Assembly (NCBI RefSeq): GCF_001277345.1
Contig: NZ_LIUT01000001.1
Coordinates: 2,349,115-2,413,114, forward strand
DNA length: 64,000 nucleotides
Source of the DNA: Paenibacillus solani
GTDB taxonomy: Bacteria > Bacillota > Bacilli > Paenibacillales > Paenibacillaceae
Direction: 5' to 3'
The notes beneath the pieces are model-generated. The model did no database searches and had not been told where the DNA came from. It saw nothing but the letters and a program-made list of their open reading frames with translations. This document shows positions 53,932-62,318 of this stretch, one piece after another. The first letter of the stretch is position 1. The number at the start of each line of letters is the position of its first letter. The position numbers and the translations under genes were made by a program.

Positions 53932-54891
53932 TCAAGCTCTCCACTTTGTACGAATATGCTCTGCTTCCCTCACCATTCTGTCAATCAACTCCGACACCGT
54001 CGGAATATCATGGATCATGCCCGTTACTTGACCGGCCCAGCCCAAGCCTTCGTCTTTCAGATCATCGTAAATCCAGCGCTTGATGGCTTTCCCGCTTATA
54101 TAGTCTTTTAAAGTCTCATACGTTGGTGACGACCGCTCCATTGCCAGGATTTTGTCAGCATATTCATTACGTAGTACCCTCGCAGGAGCATGAATCGAAC
54201 GTTTAATGACAACCGTATCATTTTCCGAACTCTCCAATAATGCTTGTTTATATGAAGCGGCGGCATGTACACATTCCTGCGTAGCAATGAAACGCGTCCC
54301 CATCACAATTCCTTCTGCACCAAGGGCTAGGGCAGCCATCCAGCCCCGACCATCGCCGATTCCCCCAGAGGCGACAACCGGGATGGAAACGGCATCGACG
54401 ATCTGAGGGACAAGCACCACAGTTCCAACATCGTTGCGTCCTATATGTCCTCCACCCTCTTGTCCCACAACGATTATGGCAGACGCGCCGAGCTGTTCCG
54501 CTTTCTGTGCCTGTCTTCTTGAAGAAACAAGCACCAGTTTAGGGATACCCGTAGGTTTCAGCTTCTCTAATATCTCGGCTGGATTTCCGCCGGTAATCGT
54601 CACTGCAGATACTTGCTCATCAATGGCGACCTGCACACGGTCCATATAGGAAGCACCATGCATGCCTATCGCAAAGTTCACCCCAAACGGCTTGTCTGTC
54701 AATTGCCTTACCCGCTTAATTTCTTGACGAAGTGCATCTGCATGAGGAAGACTCATGGCTGTAATCTGTCCCATTCCGCCGGCATTCGAAACGGCAGCTG
54801 CGAGGTCTGAATAACCTAAATATGCGAGTCCGCCTTGGATGATCGGATACTGAATATTCAATATCTCGGTGATTCGGGTATTCCATTTCAT
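53932..54891 (-). CDS. FabK/nitronate monooxygenase-family flavoprotein
   Basis: 319-residue FMN TIM-barrel protein. Family features are TRITEILNIQYPIIQGGLAY, SNAGGMGQI, FGVNFAI, EGGGHIG, IPVVASGGIGDGRG and GAEGIVMGTRF. The family includes nitronate monooxygenases and the FabK enoyl-ACP reductase; sequence alone does not separate them. As the last gene of an operon with a thiolase, ketoreductase and dehydratases, an enoyl-thioester reductase role is attractive. The ATG at 54891 lies 8 nt after GGAGG and 26 bp after ecfT; the ATG at 54894 is equivalent. Confidence 0.8.
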   Translation of the reverse strand: MKWNTRITEILNIQYPIIQGGLAYLGYSDLAAAVSNAGGMGQITAMSLPHADALRQEIKRVRQLTDKPFGVNFAIGMHGASYMDRVQVAIDEQVSAVTITGGNPAEILEKLKPTGIPKLVLVSSRRQAQKAEQLGASAIIVVGQEGGGHIGRNDVGTVVLVPQIVDAVSIPVVASGGIGDGRGWMAALALGAEGIVMGTRFIATQECVHAAASYKQALLESSENDTVVIKRSIHAPARVLRNEYADKILAMERSSPTYETLKDYISGKAIKRWIYDDLKDEGLGWAGQVTGMIHDIPTVSELIDRMVREAEHIRTKWRA

Positions 54892-54917
54892 CATGTGCGC
54901 CTCCACCATAAGATCAT

Positions 54918-55721
54918 TCATATTCCGGCTATCTTTAATAAGAGTGGGATCAAAGCGATTAGAATGGCGATTCCCCATACTTGATAGTCTATTCTGCGAA
55001 GCTCCTGTTGTTTAAAGCGGATTCTTCCTCTTCCATTACCGTAAGCACGTGCATCTATGGCGTAAGTCAGTTGTTCAGCACGCTGAATCGTTGTAAAGAG
55101 TAACGGAACCAGAATCGGAATGTAAGACATGACACGTTTAGGCAGCGATAAACTTGGTATATCAAAGCCTCTAGCCTTTTGCGCAAGTAGGATTCGATCC
55201 AGCTCCTGCTGAATGGTCGGGATAAACCGGATAGCAATAACAATCATTAACGAAAACTGTTCCACGGGTACGTTAAGCTTGGATAGCGGAGACAGTAATT
55301 TTTCAAGGCCATGAGCTAGTGTTAGAGGTTTAGTTGTTAATGTTAGCACGGATGCCAGCAAGACGAGTAATACTATCCGCCAAACAAATCGAATCCCATT
55401 ATACAGCCCTTCCTGGGTTAACTCGAAAAATGACCAAGACCAAATGACCGTTCCTTTGGTGAAGATCACGTGATATATAAAAGTAAATGATAAAATAAAT
55501 AAAATAGGCTTGAGTCCTCTCCAAACGACGTGAGCGGGAATCTTCGATAAGATCAACAAACCAGCAACAAATACAGTTGCGAATACATAACTTAGAAGCG
55601 ACTCTAACAACAGAAAGCTCAGCAGTATGACAAATATGCCTATAAGCTTTGTCCTTGGATCCAGCCTGTGAAATAAGGAATGCGTCTCTACATATTGACC
55701 TATTAATACGGTATTAGCCAT
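54918..55721 (-). CDS. ecfT: Energy-coupling factor transporter transmembrane protein EcfT
   Basis: 267-residue membrane subunit that couples EcfA1A2 to the substrate-binding S component. The two coupling-helix motifs are AQKARGF and IDARAYG near residues 175 and 215. Five to six membrane segments are visible. The start overlaps ecfA2 by 8 bp. It is co-transcribed with bioY here, apart from any ribosomal protein operon, so it may be a dedicated biotin transporter module. Confidence 0.92.
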   Translation of the reverse strand: MANTVLIGQYVETHSLFHRLDPRTKLIGIFVILLSFLLLESLLSYVFATVFVAGLLILSKIPAHVVWRGLKPILFILSFTFIYHVIFTKGTVIWSWSFFELTQEGLYNGIRFVWRIVLLVLLASVLTLTTKPLTLAHGLEKLLSPLSKLNVPVEQFSLMIVIAIRFIPTIQQELDRILLAQKARGFDIPSLSLPKRVMSYIPILVPLLFTTIQRAEQLTYAIDARAYGNGRGRIRFKQQELRRIDYQVWGIAILIALIPLLLKIAGI

Positions 55722-56577
55722 TTATTACGACGCTCCTTGTATTCCATATGGGCATGATCGCACGAATGATATCTTCTTCTCTAATGCTATGAACTTCAAT
55801 CTTCCGCCCTGATAACTCCTCGAATAGATTGAGCAGCTGAACCGGCTCCGGGAGTGACAATCCAGCTTCCTCTACTACATATGGCTGCTCCAGGAACAGA
55901 ACAGCTGGATCATATTGCCCCAGGAGATGACCTTTATGAAATAGAAGGATTTCATCGGAATACTCCGCGACATCTTCCATCTGGTGAGATACGAAGATTA
56001 GAGTACGATTTGATTGTTGCTGCTGCCAGCTCTTTAACAACTGTAACATTGCCGTTCGGCTGATCGGATCAAGACCCGCTGTTGGCTCATCCACAATCAG
56101 CATTTTGGGCTCCATCATTAACACAGAGGCGATCGCGACCCGGCGTTTCTGCCCTCCGCTTAATTGAAAGGGAGCCCATGACAGGATCTCCTCCGGGAGT
56201 CCGACTAGTGGCAATATCGTCTGAATTCTCTCCATAATCTGTTGATCCGAGCATCCCTGATGCTTCATGGCAAAGGCAAGCTCCTTATGAACCGTTGTCT
56301 CGAATAACTGATGCTCGGGATATTGAAACACAAACCCGATTCCCGGAATCACCTTGAGTTGACCTTTAGCATCGCGCTGAACGGGCTGTTGATCAATCGT
56401 ATATGCTCCTTCAATGTGAGGTACCAGACCCTTCAACACTTTCACAAAGCTGGTTTTTCCTGCACCGGTTTGTCCTATAACAGATATCCATTTTCCTTCT
56501 TCGATCGTACAGCTTATTCGGTGCAAAGCCTCCTGGTCAGAATAATGCACACTAACATGGCTTAGTTGGTAGACCAT
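55714..56577 (-). CDS. ecfA2: Energy-coupling factor transporter ATPase EcfA2
   Basis: 287-residue ABC ATPase with Walker A GQTGAGKTSF, Q-loop FQYPEHQLFE, signature LSGGQKRRVAIA, Walker B MLIVDEPTAGLDP and switch FVSHQMEDV. ATG at 56577 gives the usual EcfA2 length; a TTG at 56601 overlaps the ribosome binding site. The 5' end overlaps the end of ecfA1. Confidence 0.92.
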   Translation of the reverse strand: MVYQLSHVSVHYSDQEALHRISCTIEEGKWISVIGQTGAGKTSFVKVLKGLVPHIEGAYTIDQQPVQRDAKGQLKVIPGIGFVFQYPEHQLFETTVHKELAFAMKHQGCSDQQIMERIQTILPLVGLPEEILSWAPFQLSGGQKRRVAIASVLMMEPKMLIVDEPTAGLDPISRTAMLQLLKSWQQQQSNRTLIFVSHQMEDVAEYSDEILLFHKGHLLGQYDPAVLFLEQPYVVEEAGLSLPEPVQLLNLFEELSGRKIEVHSIREEDIIRAIMPIWNTRSVVING

Positions 56578-57362
56578 TGTGAGCGAATCATCTCCTTCCA
56601 ATCGGCTTTCAGTGGGGTCTCTTGGCCAAGTTTTTGATAGAGTCGCACGGCAAAGGGTGATTGCAGCTGATAGTTCTCAGCAGGCATCGTTTCAAAAAAA
56701 CGCAGCGGATCGCCATCATATTCGGGCCTGCCCTGATGAATAAGGAGCATGCGCTTTGCAGACAGGGCTTCCTCCATATGATGAGTGATGTGGACAACGG
56801 TCATGCCCTGCTGGTGCAGCTCATGCATGATGGACATAATTTGTCCTCTCCCCTGCGGGTCCAGCATGGATGTAGCCTCATCGAAGATAATCATTTGAGG
56901 GCTCATCGCAATGATGGCTGCAATGGCTACGCGCTGTTTTTGCCCGCCGGATAACTCGTGAGGTACAGCCTCTAAATGCCCCTCCATATGAACAGACTTC
57001 AATGCATGATGAAGCCGATCCAGCATCTCTTCTCTTGGCACGCGTATATTTTCCAAGCCGAATAATACCTCATCCATAACGGTGGTTGTAATGAATTGAT
57101 CTTCTGGATTCTGAAACACCAGTCCGATCTGTTCATGAATGGTCCTCAAATCAGCCGGAATGGACGTATCCAGGTCATTAAACTGTACGCTGCCCTGCTT
57201 TGGAAGCACCAGTCCATCCATCAGCTTTGCTATGGTAGATTTTCCGCTCCCGTTCGCTCCCACAATCACCACAAACTCGCCAGGTTTGATGGTGAAGCTG
57301 ATGTCTTCTAAGACAGGCTGACCCTTTTTATAATAAAAATGAACTTGATTGAATGTAAGCAT
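56562..57362 (-). CDS. ecfA1: Energy-coupling factor transporter ATPase EcfA1
   Basis: 266-residue ABC ATPase with Walker A GANGSGKST, Q-loop FQNPEDQFI, signature LSGGQKQRVAIA and Walker B MIIFDEATSMLDP. The DEAT in place of DEPT is common in EcfA1. It begins 1 bp after the SDR stop, so the fatty-acyl enzymes and the transporter are one transcript. Confidence 0.92.
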   Translation of the reverse strand: MLTFNQVHFYYKKGQPVLEDISFTIKPGEFVVIVGANGSGKSTIAKLMDGLVLPKQGSVQFNDLDTSIPADLRTIHEQIGLVFQNPEDQFITTTVMDEVLFGLENIRVPREEMLDRLHHALKSVHMEGHLEAVPHELSGGQKQRVAIAAIIAMSPQMIIFDEATSMLDPQGRGQIMSIMHELHQQGMTVVHITHHMEEALSAKRMLLIHQGRPEYDGDPLRFFETMPAENYQLQSPFAVRLYQKLGQETPLKADWKEMIRSQWSTN

Positions 57363-58181
57363 CTATGTACTTCCCTTCTGTCGGTACCATGTAGTGAAGA
57401 ATTCATCGATATGTTCAGAATAGGAAGGCTGGGGCTGCTCCCATCTCGTTATCTGCGAACCATTCACGCCAAAGATTTCACCAGTTAAGCTCGAATCTCG
57501 CTGTACAAGCAAAGCAGAGACGAAGCGGGCGATATCCTCGGCTTCACCTACCTGCCAGAACGCAGGAAATGGCTCTTGACGACGGGCATATTTCTCTCTC
57601 AGATGATCAATGACAGGCCTCGTCATATCCGTTAAGGCTGCCGGTGAAATAGCATTGACCCTGATGTGATACTTCTTTAATTCGGCTGCAAGCGTCCATA
57701 GGATGCCGAGCATACCCGCTTTGGCTGCGCTATAATTCACCTGCCCGATCGAGCCGGTTAAACCCGCGGTAGAAGTCATGAGAATGATGTCGCCTCCATT
57801 CTTAGTCATATGGGGCAGAACTCGCGAAATCGTATAAAAGGCTCCATTCAAATGAACATCAATTACGGATTGCCAATCTTCATCCGTCATGCGAATACTA
57901 GTTTGATCATGCAAATTACCGGCATTATGGATCAAGACATCGATTTGCCCGTACCCAGCCACAGCCGTGTCGATCAAGGCCGTAACTTGCCCCGGATCTG
58001 CAATATCGGCACAGCAGCCGAGCGCATCGCCGCCTGCTTCATGAATCTCCTGCAGGACCTCGTTGATTAGCGATTGGTTTGTCCCGTTCACAACGACTCG
58101 ATATCCGGTCTGTGCAAGAAACACAGCAATACTGCGACCAATTCCCCTTGTTGATCCTGTTATAATCGCTACTTTATTCAT
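57363..58181 (-). CDS. SDR-family 3-ketoacyl reductase-like protein
   Basis: 272-residue classical short-chain dehydrogenase. Cofactor motif TGSTRGIG at 8-15, NAG at 86-88, and the catalytic set N112, S137, Y150 and K154 (YSAAK) are all present. It is closest in style to FabG-type 3-oxoacyl reductases. Its start overlaps the stop of the MaoC gene. In the operon it would reduce the thiolase product, 3-ketoacyl-CoA, to 3-hydroxyacyl-CoA. Confidence 0.88.
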   Translation of the reverse strand: MNKVAIITGSTRGIGRSIAVFLAQTGYRVVVNGTNQSLINEVLQEIHEAGGDALGCCADIADPGQVTALIDTAVAGYGQIDVLIHNAGNLHDQTSIRMTDEDWQSVIDVHLNGAFYTISRVLPHMTKNGGDIILMTSTAGLTGSIGQVNYSAAKAGMLGILWTLAAELKKYHIRVNAISPAALTDMTRPVIDHLREKYARRQEPFPAFWQVGEAEDIARFVSALLVQRDSSLTGEIFGVNGSQITRWEQPQPSYSEHIDEFFTTWYRQKGST

Positions 58182-58522
58182 TACAGCCTCTCTTTCGCTG
58201 TTAAAGTGCCTGATGCAATCAGTTCGCCATCCTCTCCCGTAACCGTCACATCGACATCACCGCTTGTACCCTCAAAATTAAAAACCACGTCTGAATCGAC
58301 ATAAAGTGGATTTATGAATTTTAAATCATACGTTGAGATCCATTGCTGAGGGTGTTCACGGATATATAGGGATTGCGCTAAACCCATGATATACATGCCA
58401 TGCACGATAGGCCGTTTGAAGCCTGCACTAGCTGCTGCGTCAGCATTCAGATGTATAGCTGAATCATCTTTAGAAACGTCAGCATATTGCCGGATCGCTT
58501 CCGCCGTTATACGTCTCTTCAA
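58181..58522 (-). CDS. MaoC-type hot-dog dehydratase subunit
   Basis: 113-residue single hot-dog domain with the hydratase-2 motif VSKDDSAIHLN, catalytic D19 and H24 (the usual Asn-Pro is Ser-Ala here), then GFKRPIVHGMY. It would dehydrate 3-hydroxyacyl-CoA to enoyl-CoA. It overlaps the next upstream gene by 4 bp, which looks like its non-catalytic partner, as in mycobacterial HadAB-type heterodimers. Confidence 0.85.
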   Translation of the reverse strand: MKRRITAEAIRQYADVSKDDSAIHLNADAAASAGFKRPIVHGMYIMGLAQSLYIREHPQQWISTYDLKFINPLYVDSDVVFNFEGTSGDVDVTVTGEDGELIASGTLTAKERL

Positions 58523-58899
58523 TGCTCATCACCTACCCGAATTAACACCGTCTCAGCGGTGACAATAGGCTCATCGTTACAGGCACATGTAAGCGTATGG
58601 GTGAGCAATGTTAGTCCCCCTTGTCTTCCTGCTTTTCTTTCTACTTTTGTTAAGGTTAGCTCACAGTCTAAGACCATACCTTCCCTGATCGGTGTCACAT
58701 ACGAGAAATTTTGTGAACCGTGAATGTAGGGTTCAAGCGGGTCCAACCAAGGAATATCAAATGCTTGCCAGAAAATGATAGGCATCGTGGCTGAAGCTAT
58801 TAGATCACCATCTATCCTCTGCAAGGGAGCTTCGATACACTGTGCATACTGAGTAATCCACTGCGCCGTAATATATAACCGCTGCTGCACCGGACTCAT
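58519..58899 (-). CDS. MaoC N-terminal-type (FAS1-like) dehydratase subunit
   Basis: 126-residue hot-dog protein of the MaoC_dehydrat_N type: SATMPIIFWQAFDIPWL, LEPYIHGSQNFSYVTPIREGM, then GGLTLLTHTLTCACNDEPIVTAETV. It lacks the catalytic Asp/His pair, so it is probably the structural subunit pairing with the MaoC protein downstream. It overlaps both neighbours by 4 bp. Confidence 0.8.
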   Translation of the reverse strand: MSPVQQRLYITAQWITQYAQCIEAPLQRIDGDLIASATMPIIFWQAFDIPWLDPLEPYIHGSQNFSYVTPIREGMVLDCELTLTKVERKAGRQGGLTLLTHTLTCACNDEPIVTAETVLIRVGDEH

Positions 58900-60047
58900 T
58901 TCACAGCCTCAACGAGAGTAGCAATCCCCATGCCTCCGCCGATGCCGAGCGTCGCAAGACCTCTTTTATAAGGATTATATAGCATTTCAGAACATAGTCG
59001 CGTCATTAATATAGCCCCTGCTGCACCGTAGGGATGACCAATAGCCAAAGCGCCGCCCCCCAGATTAACCTTATCCTCGGGAATTTGAAGCTCCCTAAGG
59101 GAAGCTAACACTTGCGAAGCAAAAGCTTCATTGAATTCCACCAGATCAAGATCATCTACAGTGAGCTGCTGACGATGAAGCACTTTTTGCACTGCTGGAA
59201 CAGGACCTATCCCCAGTATATTCGGATCTACACCGGCCGCTTGAGCATCGACAATTCGCAGAATTGGCTTGAGCTTATATTCTTCACATTTTTCACGAGA
59301 CATGATGAGTACTAGCGCGGCTCCGTCATTGAGCGGACAGGCATTGCCAGCCGTAACTGTCCCCTCTTCGAGGAAAATGGGCGGCAGCTTCCGCAGCTTA
59401 TCGAGGCTCGTATCGTCTCTGGGACATTCATCTGTTGTAATCCACTCACCCTGAACTTGAAGAGGTACAATCTCCTGCTGGTATCGGCCCGTTCGCTGCG
59501 CAGTGATCGATTTTTGATGGCTTTTAAGTGCATACTGATCTTGCTCTTCTCTAGTAATAAGGTACTTAGTAGCGACATTCTCCGCCGCAATACCCATATC
59601 GGGATCGCCGTAGGAGCTAGGAGTAAAGGGAGCGCGTGAATAGAGCTGCGGCATTCCCATTAGTGTCTCAGGCTTGGCCATTCTCCATGGTGCACGGCTC
59701 GTGCTCTCCACACCACCCGCTAAATAAATCTCACCTGCTCCGCTTTGAATCAATCTGGCCGCTATATTAATAGCCTCGAGTCCCGAACCGCATTGCCGAT
59801 CGATCGTTACGCATGGTACAGTGACTGGCAGCCCTGCTTCAAGCGCGGCAACTCTGGCTATATTTCCACCGGGGCCAACAACATTGCCAATGATCACATC
59901 ATCGATGCTCCCCTGAGGCAATTTTGTCTCACCCGTAATATGTCGTATGAGTGGTGCTACTAGTGACGATGGTTCAACCCGGCTCAATACACCGCCCAAT
60001 CTGCCAATTGGGGTGCGTTTAGCCATGACTATCACAGCTTCTGTCAT
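58896..60047 (-). CDS. Thiolase-family protein (YhfS-like) lacking the second catalytic cysteine
   Basis: 383-residue thiolase. The nucleophile is C86 in DRQCGSG, the NEAFA motif is present, and H338 is in AIGHPYGAAG. The expected C-terminal Cys-x-Gly base is missing: the sequence reads GLATLGIGGGMG with G368 in its place (GGC where TGC would be expected). Condensation or cleavage chemistry may therefore be altered. It is linked to BirA control as in the B. subtilis yhfUTS operon. It overlaps the ligase gene by 4 bp. Confidence 0.85.
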   Translation of the reverse strand: MTEAVIVMAKRTPIGRLGGVLSRVEPSSLVAPLIRHITGETKLPQGSIDDVIIGNVVGPGGNIARVAALEAGLPVTVPCVTIDRQCGSGLEAINIAARLIQSGAGEIYLAGGVESTSRAPWRMAKPETLMGMPQLYSRAPFTPSSYGDPDMGIAAENVATKYLITREEQDQYALKSHQKSITAQRTGRYQQEIVPLQVQGEWITTDECPRDDTSLDKLRKLPPIFLEEGTVTAGNACPLNDGAALVLIMSREKCEEYKLKPILRIVDAQAAGVDPNILGIGPVPAVQKVLHRQQLTVDDLDLVEFNEAFASQVLASLRELQIPEDKVNLGGGALAIGHPYGAAGAILMTRLCSEMLYNPYKRGLATLGIGGGMGIATLVEAVK

Positions 60048-61525
60048 AGGATCACCCTCTTTACATAATCGGCCATAGCTTGGCGCGCTATCTTGCCGCT
60101 GCTGGTATAAATGAATTCATCCACCGTGATGAGCCGCTTGGGTGCTTTGTAACTGGCTGTATGTTGACGGCAATAATGCTTCATATCTTCAATGGATAAT
60201 CTCTGTTGTCCTGTCCATTTTACGAGTGCCGTTATCTGATCTCCCCAGTACGGATCCGGAAGCCCCAGCACCATGACTTCATGAATTTCCGGAAGTTGCA
60301 GCAAGATCGACTCTACTTCCTCCGGGAATACATTAAGCCCGCCGGTCACCATCATATTCTTGGAACGACCTGCTAGATACAAATAGCCATCCGCATCCAT
60401 ATATACAACGTCTCCCAGGATCAGCCAACCGTTTTGAATCGTTTTATTCGTTTCTTCAGGTAATCCATAATATCCAAGGAACATCATCTCACTTCGTATG
60501 TAGAGCTGACCAGCAGCCCCTTCAGGAACTTCCTCTCCGTTTGCGTCTCGGATAGAGATCTCTACACCTGGAAAAGGTTTGCCTAATGAATTCAGTTTAC
60601 GTTCATCGTGAATATTCAAATAACTGATGTAACTTGCTTCAGAGGAGCCGTAATATTCAAAAATTTTAGTACCACTAAATACTTCCTTGCTCCTCTGCTT
60701 CGACGCTTCTGTCCATTTACCGCCAGAACTCATAATTGCTTCAATCTTCAGCTTTCCTGGAATAGCCAGCTGCAGCATGGCCTCAATCATGGTAGGCACA
60801 ACAAACAAGGTTGCGTGTGGGAACCTCTGACAAAGCTCCAGTACTTCGCTAGCCTTGAATTGGTGTACGATATGAAAGGTTGCTCCACTGGTCAAGCTCT
60901 GCATCAATGCGAATAATGATAAGGAATGAACGAGTGGCCCCGGTGCAATCATGTGTTTCATGTTGTCGAGTTCAAATGCAGTTCCTGTCGCCTCAAAGCT
61001 TTTGATCCATGATCCATGCGTTCGCATAAACCCTTTTGGCTTGCCTGTTGTTCCCGACGTGAAACCAATAAACAACAGTTTGTTCGTTTCACCCATATCA
61101 GTTTCCGCACTCAAAGCCTCGAGCCAGCGGTCGTAGGAACCTTCACCTTGATCACCCAACGTTATAATTACTGACTCCGCAGTGGGGAAGACTAGATCCT
61201 TGACGAATCTAGTCTCTGTAAAGATCATTCTCGGCTGGCATTCTTGAATAACCGAATATATCTGTGTACTGCTCCACTTCGGGTCCAGAGGCACGGGAAC
61301 ACATCCCGCATAAATAGCTCCGAGAAAAACTTCGACGAATTCGATGCGATTGGCAGATAGAATTGCAATCTTATCCTGGGTAATTCCTTCTAGTTGGAGT
61401 CCTTTGGCGATTTGCCTCATACGCTGTACGAGTGCCGAATAGGTTCGTCCCTCATTACCATGGGATAATGCCACTCTGTTCGGATACTTACTAGCATAAT
61501 GAAGCAAGGGTTGTACGATATTCAT
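60044..61525 (-). CDS. Acyl-CoA ligase, AMP-binding family (YhfT-like)
   Basis: 493-residue adenylate-forming ligase. The P-loop-type motif FTSGTTGKPKG is at 155-165, EYYGSSEA and GDVVYMDADGYLYLAGR follow, and the catalytic lysine is K478 in TSSGKIARQAM. It activates a carboxylic acid, probably a fatty or dicarboxylic acid, as CoA thioester. B. subtilis yhfT is its likely counterpart. It starts 53 bp after bioY. Confidence 0.87.
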   Translation of the reverse strand: MNIVQPLLHYASKYPNRVALSHGNEGRTYSALVQRMRQIAKGLQLEGITQDKIAILSANRIEFVEVFLGAIYAGCVPVPLDPKWSSTQIYSVIQECQPRMIFTETRFVKDLVFPTAESVIITLGDQGEGSYDRWLEALSAETDMGETNKLLFIGFTSGTTGKPKGFMRTHGSWIKSFEATGTAFELDNMKHMIAPGPLVHSLSLFALMQSLTSGATFHIVHQFKASEVLELCQRFPHATLFVVPTMIEAMLQLAIPGKLKIEAIMSSGGKWTEASKQRSKEVFSGTKIFEYYGSSEASYISYLNIHDERKLNSLGKPFPGVEISIRDANGEEVPEGAAGQLYIRSEMMFLGYYGLPEETNKTIQNGWLILGDVVYMDADGYLYLAGRSKNMMVTGGLNVFPEEVESILLQLPEIHEVMVLGLPDPYWGDQITALVKWTGQQRLSIEDMKHYCRQHTASYKAPKRLITVDEFIYTSSGKIARQAMADYVKRVIL

Positions 61526-61578
61526 CTCAACACATCCATTTAAAAATTTATGTAATGAACCGTTTTGAGAAGGTCAAT

Positions 61579-62133
61579 TTATGTACGGTTTACTTTATCT
61601 TCAATCGGGCTGAGTGTTTTTAATTGAACCGCTACGATCGATGCAACTACCGCTTTTAGCAAATCCCCAGGCAAGAAGGCTGTTGCACCCACAAGACCTG
61701 CCCAGATGGAAGTTCCTGTAATAAGAGCCATTACCGGAGCACCGATTAAACTAATCAGTAACACACCGAACACGAAGTTGATCACGATCAGTTTCCACAT
61801 GCTTAACTTCGACCATATCTTTTCCGTTGCATAACCGATACAGAATACGGCCAATGGCCAGCTTAGAAAATATCCCATCGTAGGCGACACAAATACGGAT
61901 GGCCCACCTCGTCCACCGGATAACAACGGCAAACCGATGGCTACCAGAATGATAAATAATAACAAACTGATGAATCCCGTCTTCCTGCCCAGGAAACACC
62001 CTGCCAACATTACGCCGAGGGTCTGCAATGTAATGGGTACAGGAATAAATCCAAGCGGAATGGGCGGAATCAACCCCATTACAGCGATTAACGCAGCAAA
62101 TAATGCGGCAAATACAATCTCTTTAGTCTTCAT
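61579..62133 (-). CDS. bioY: Biotin ECF transporter S component BioY
   Basis: 184-residue integral membrane biotin-binding subunit. Family stretches are ALFAALIAVMGLIPPIPLGF, VPITLQTLGVMLAGCFLG and GGRGGPSVFVSPTMGYF. The ATG at 62133 follows GGAGG at 6 nt; a longer frame to 62181 lacks a site. It is the first gene of the operon under a BirA box and is co-transcribed with its own EcfA1A2T module. Confidence 0.95.
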   Translation of the reverse strand: MKTKEIVFAALFAALIAVMGLIPPIPLGFIPVPITLQTLGVMLAGCFLGRKTGFISLLLFIILVAIGLPLLSGGRGGPSVFVSPTMGYFLSWPLAVFCIGYATEKIWSKLSMWKLIVINFVFGVLLISLIGAPVMALITGTSIWAGLVGATAFLPGDLLKAVVASIVAVQLKTLSPIEDKVNRT

Positions 62134-62195
62134 GGTTTCCTCCAATACGATGTTACGATTTAGAATTACTAGAGTCGACATCTAGGTATGGATAA

Positions 62196-62253
62196 ATGAT
62201 ATACTGATCTTTTTCGATTGTAAACCAAAAAATTAATAATTTCGGTTAACAAT
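62196..62253 (-). promoter_or_regulatory. bioY operon promoter with BirA operator
   Basis: ATTGTAAACC (62217-62226) and GGTTAACAAT (62244-62253), separated by 17 bp, match the BirA biotin-protein-ligase operator. On the minus strand, -35 TTTACA (62219-62224) and -10 TATCAT (62196-62201) are spaced by 17 bp, with the operator covering the -35. Biotin excess should shut off the whole operon. Confidence 0.9.
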
Positions 62254-62263
62254 AGAAAGTGAA

Positions 62264-62291
62264 CAATAAAAAAGCCGCGATCTCCGCGACT
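62264..62291 (-). terminator. Terminator of glyA
   Basis: GTCGCG and CGCGGC pair around GAGAT on the minus strand (62274-62290), followed by T6. It separates glyA from the bioY promoter. Confidence 0.75.
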
Positions 62292-62318
62292 TTGCATGTG
62301 TACCTTAACCAAACCAAT

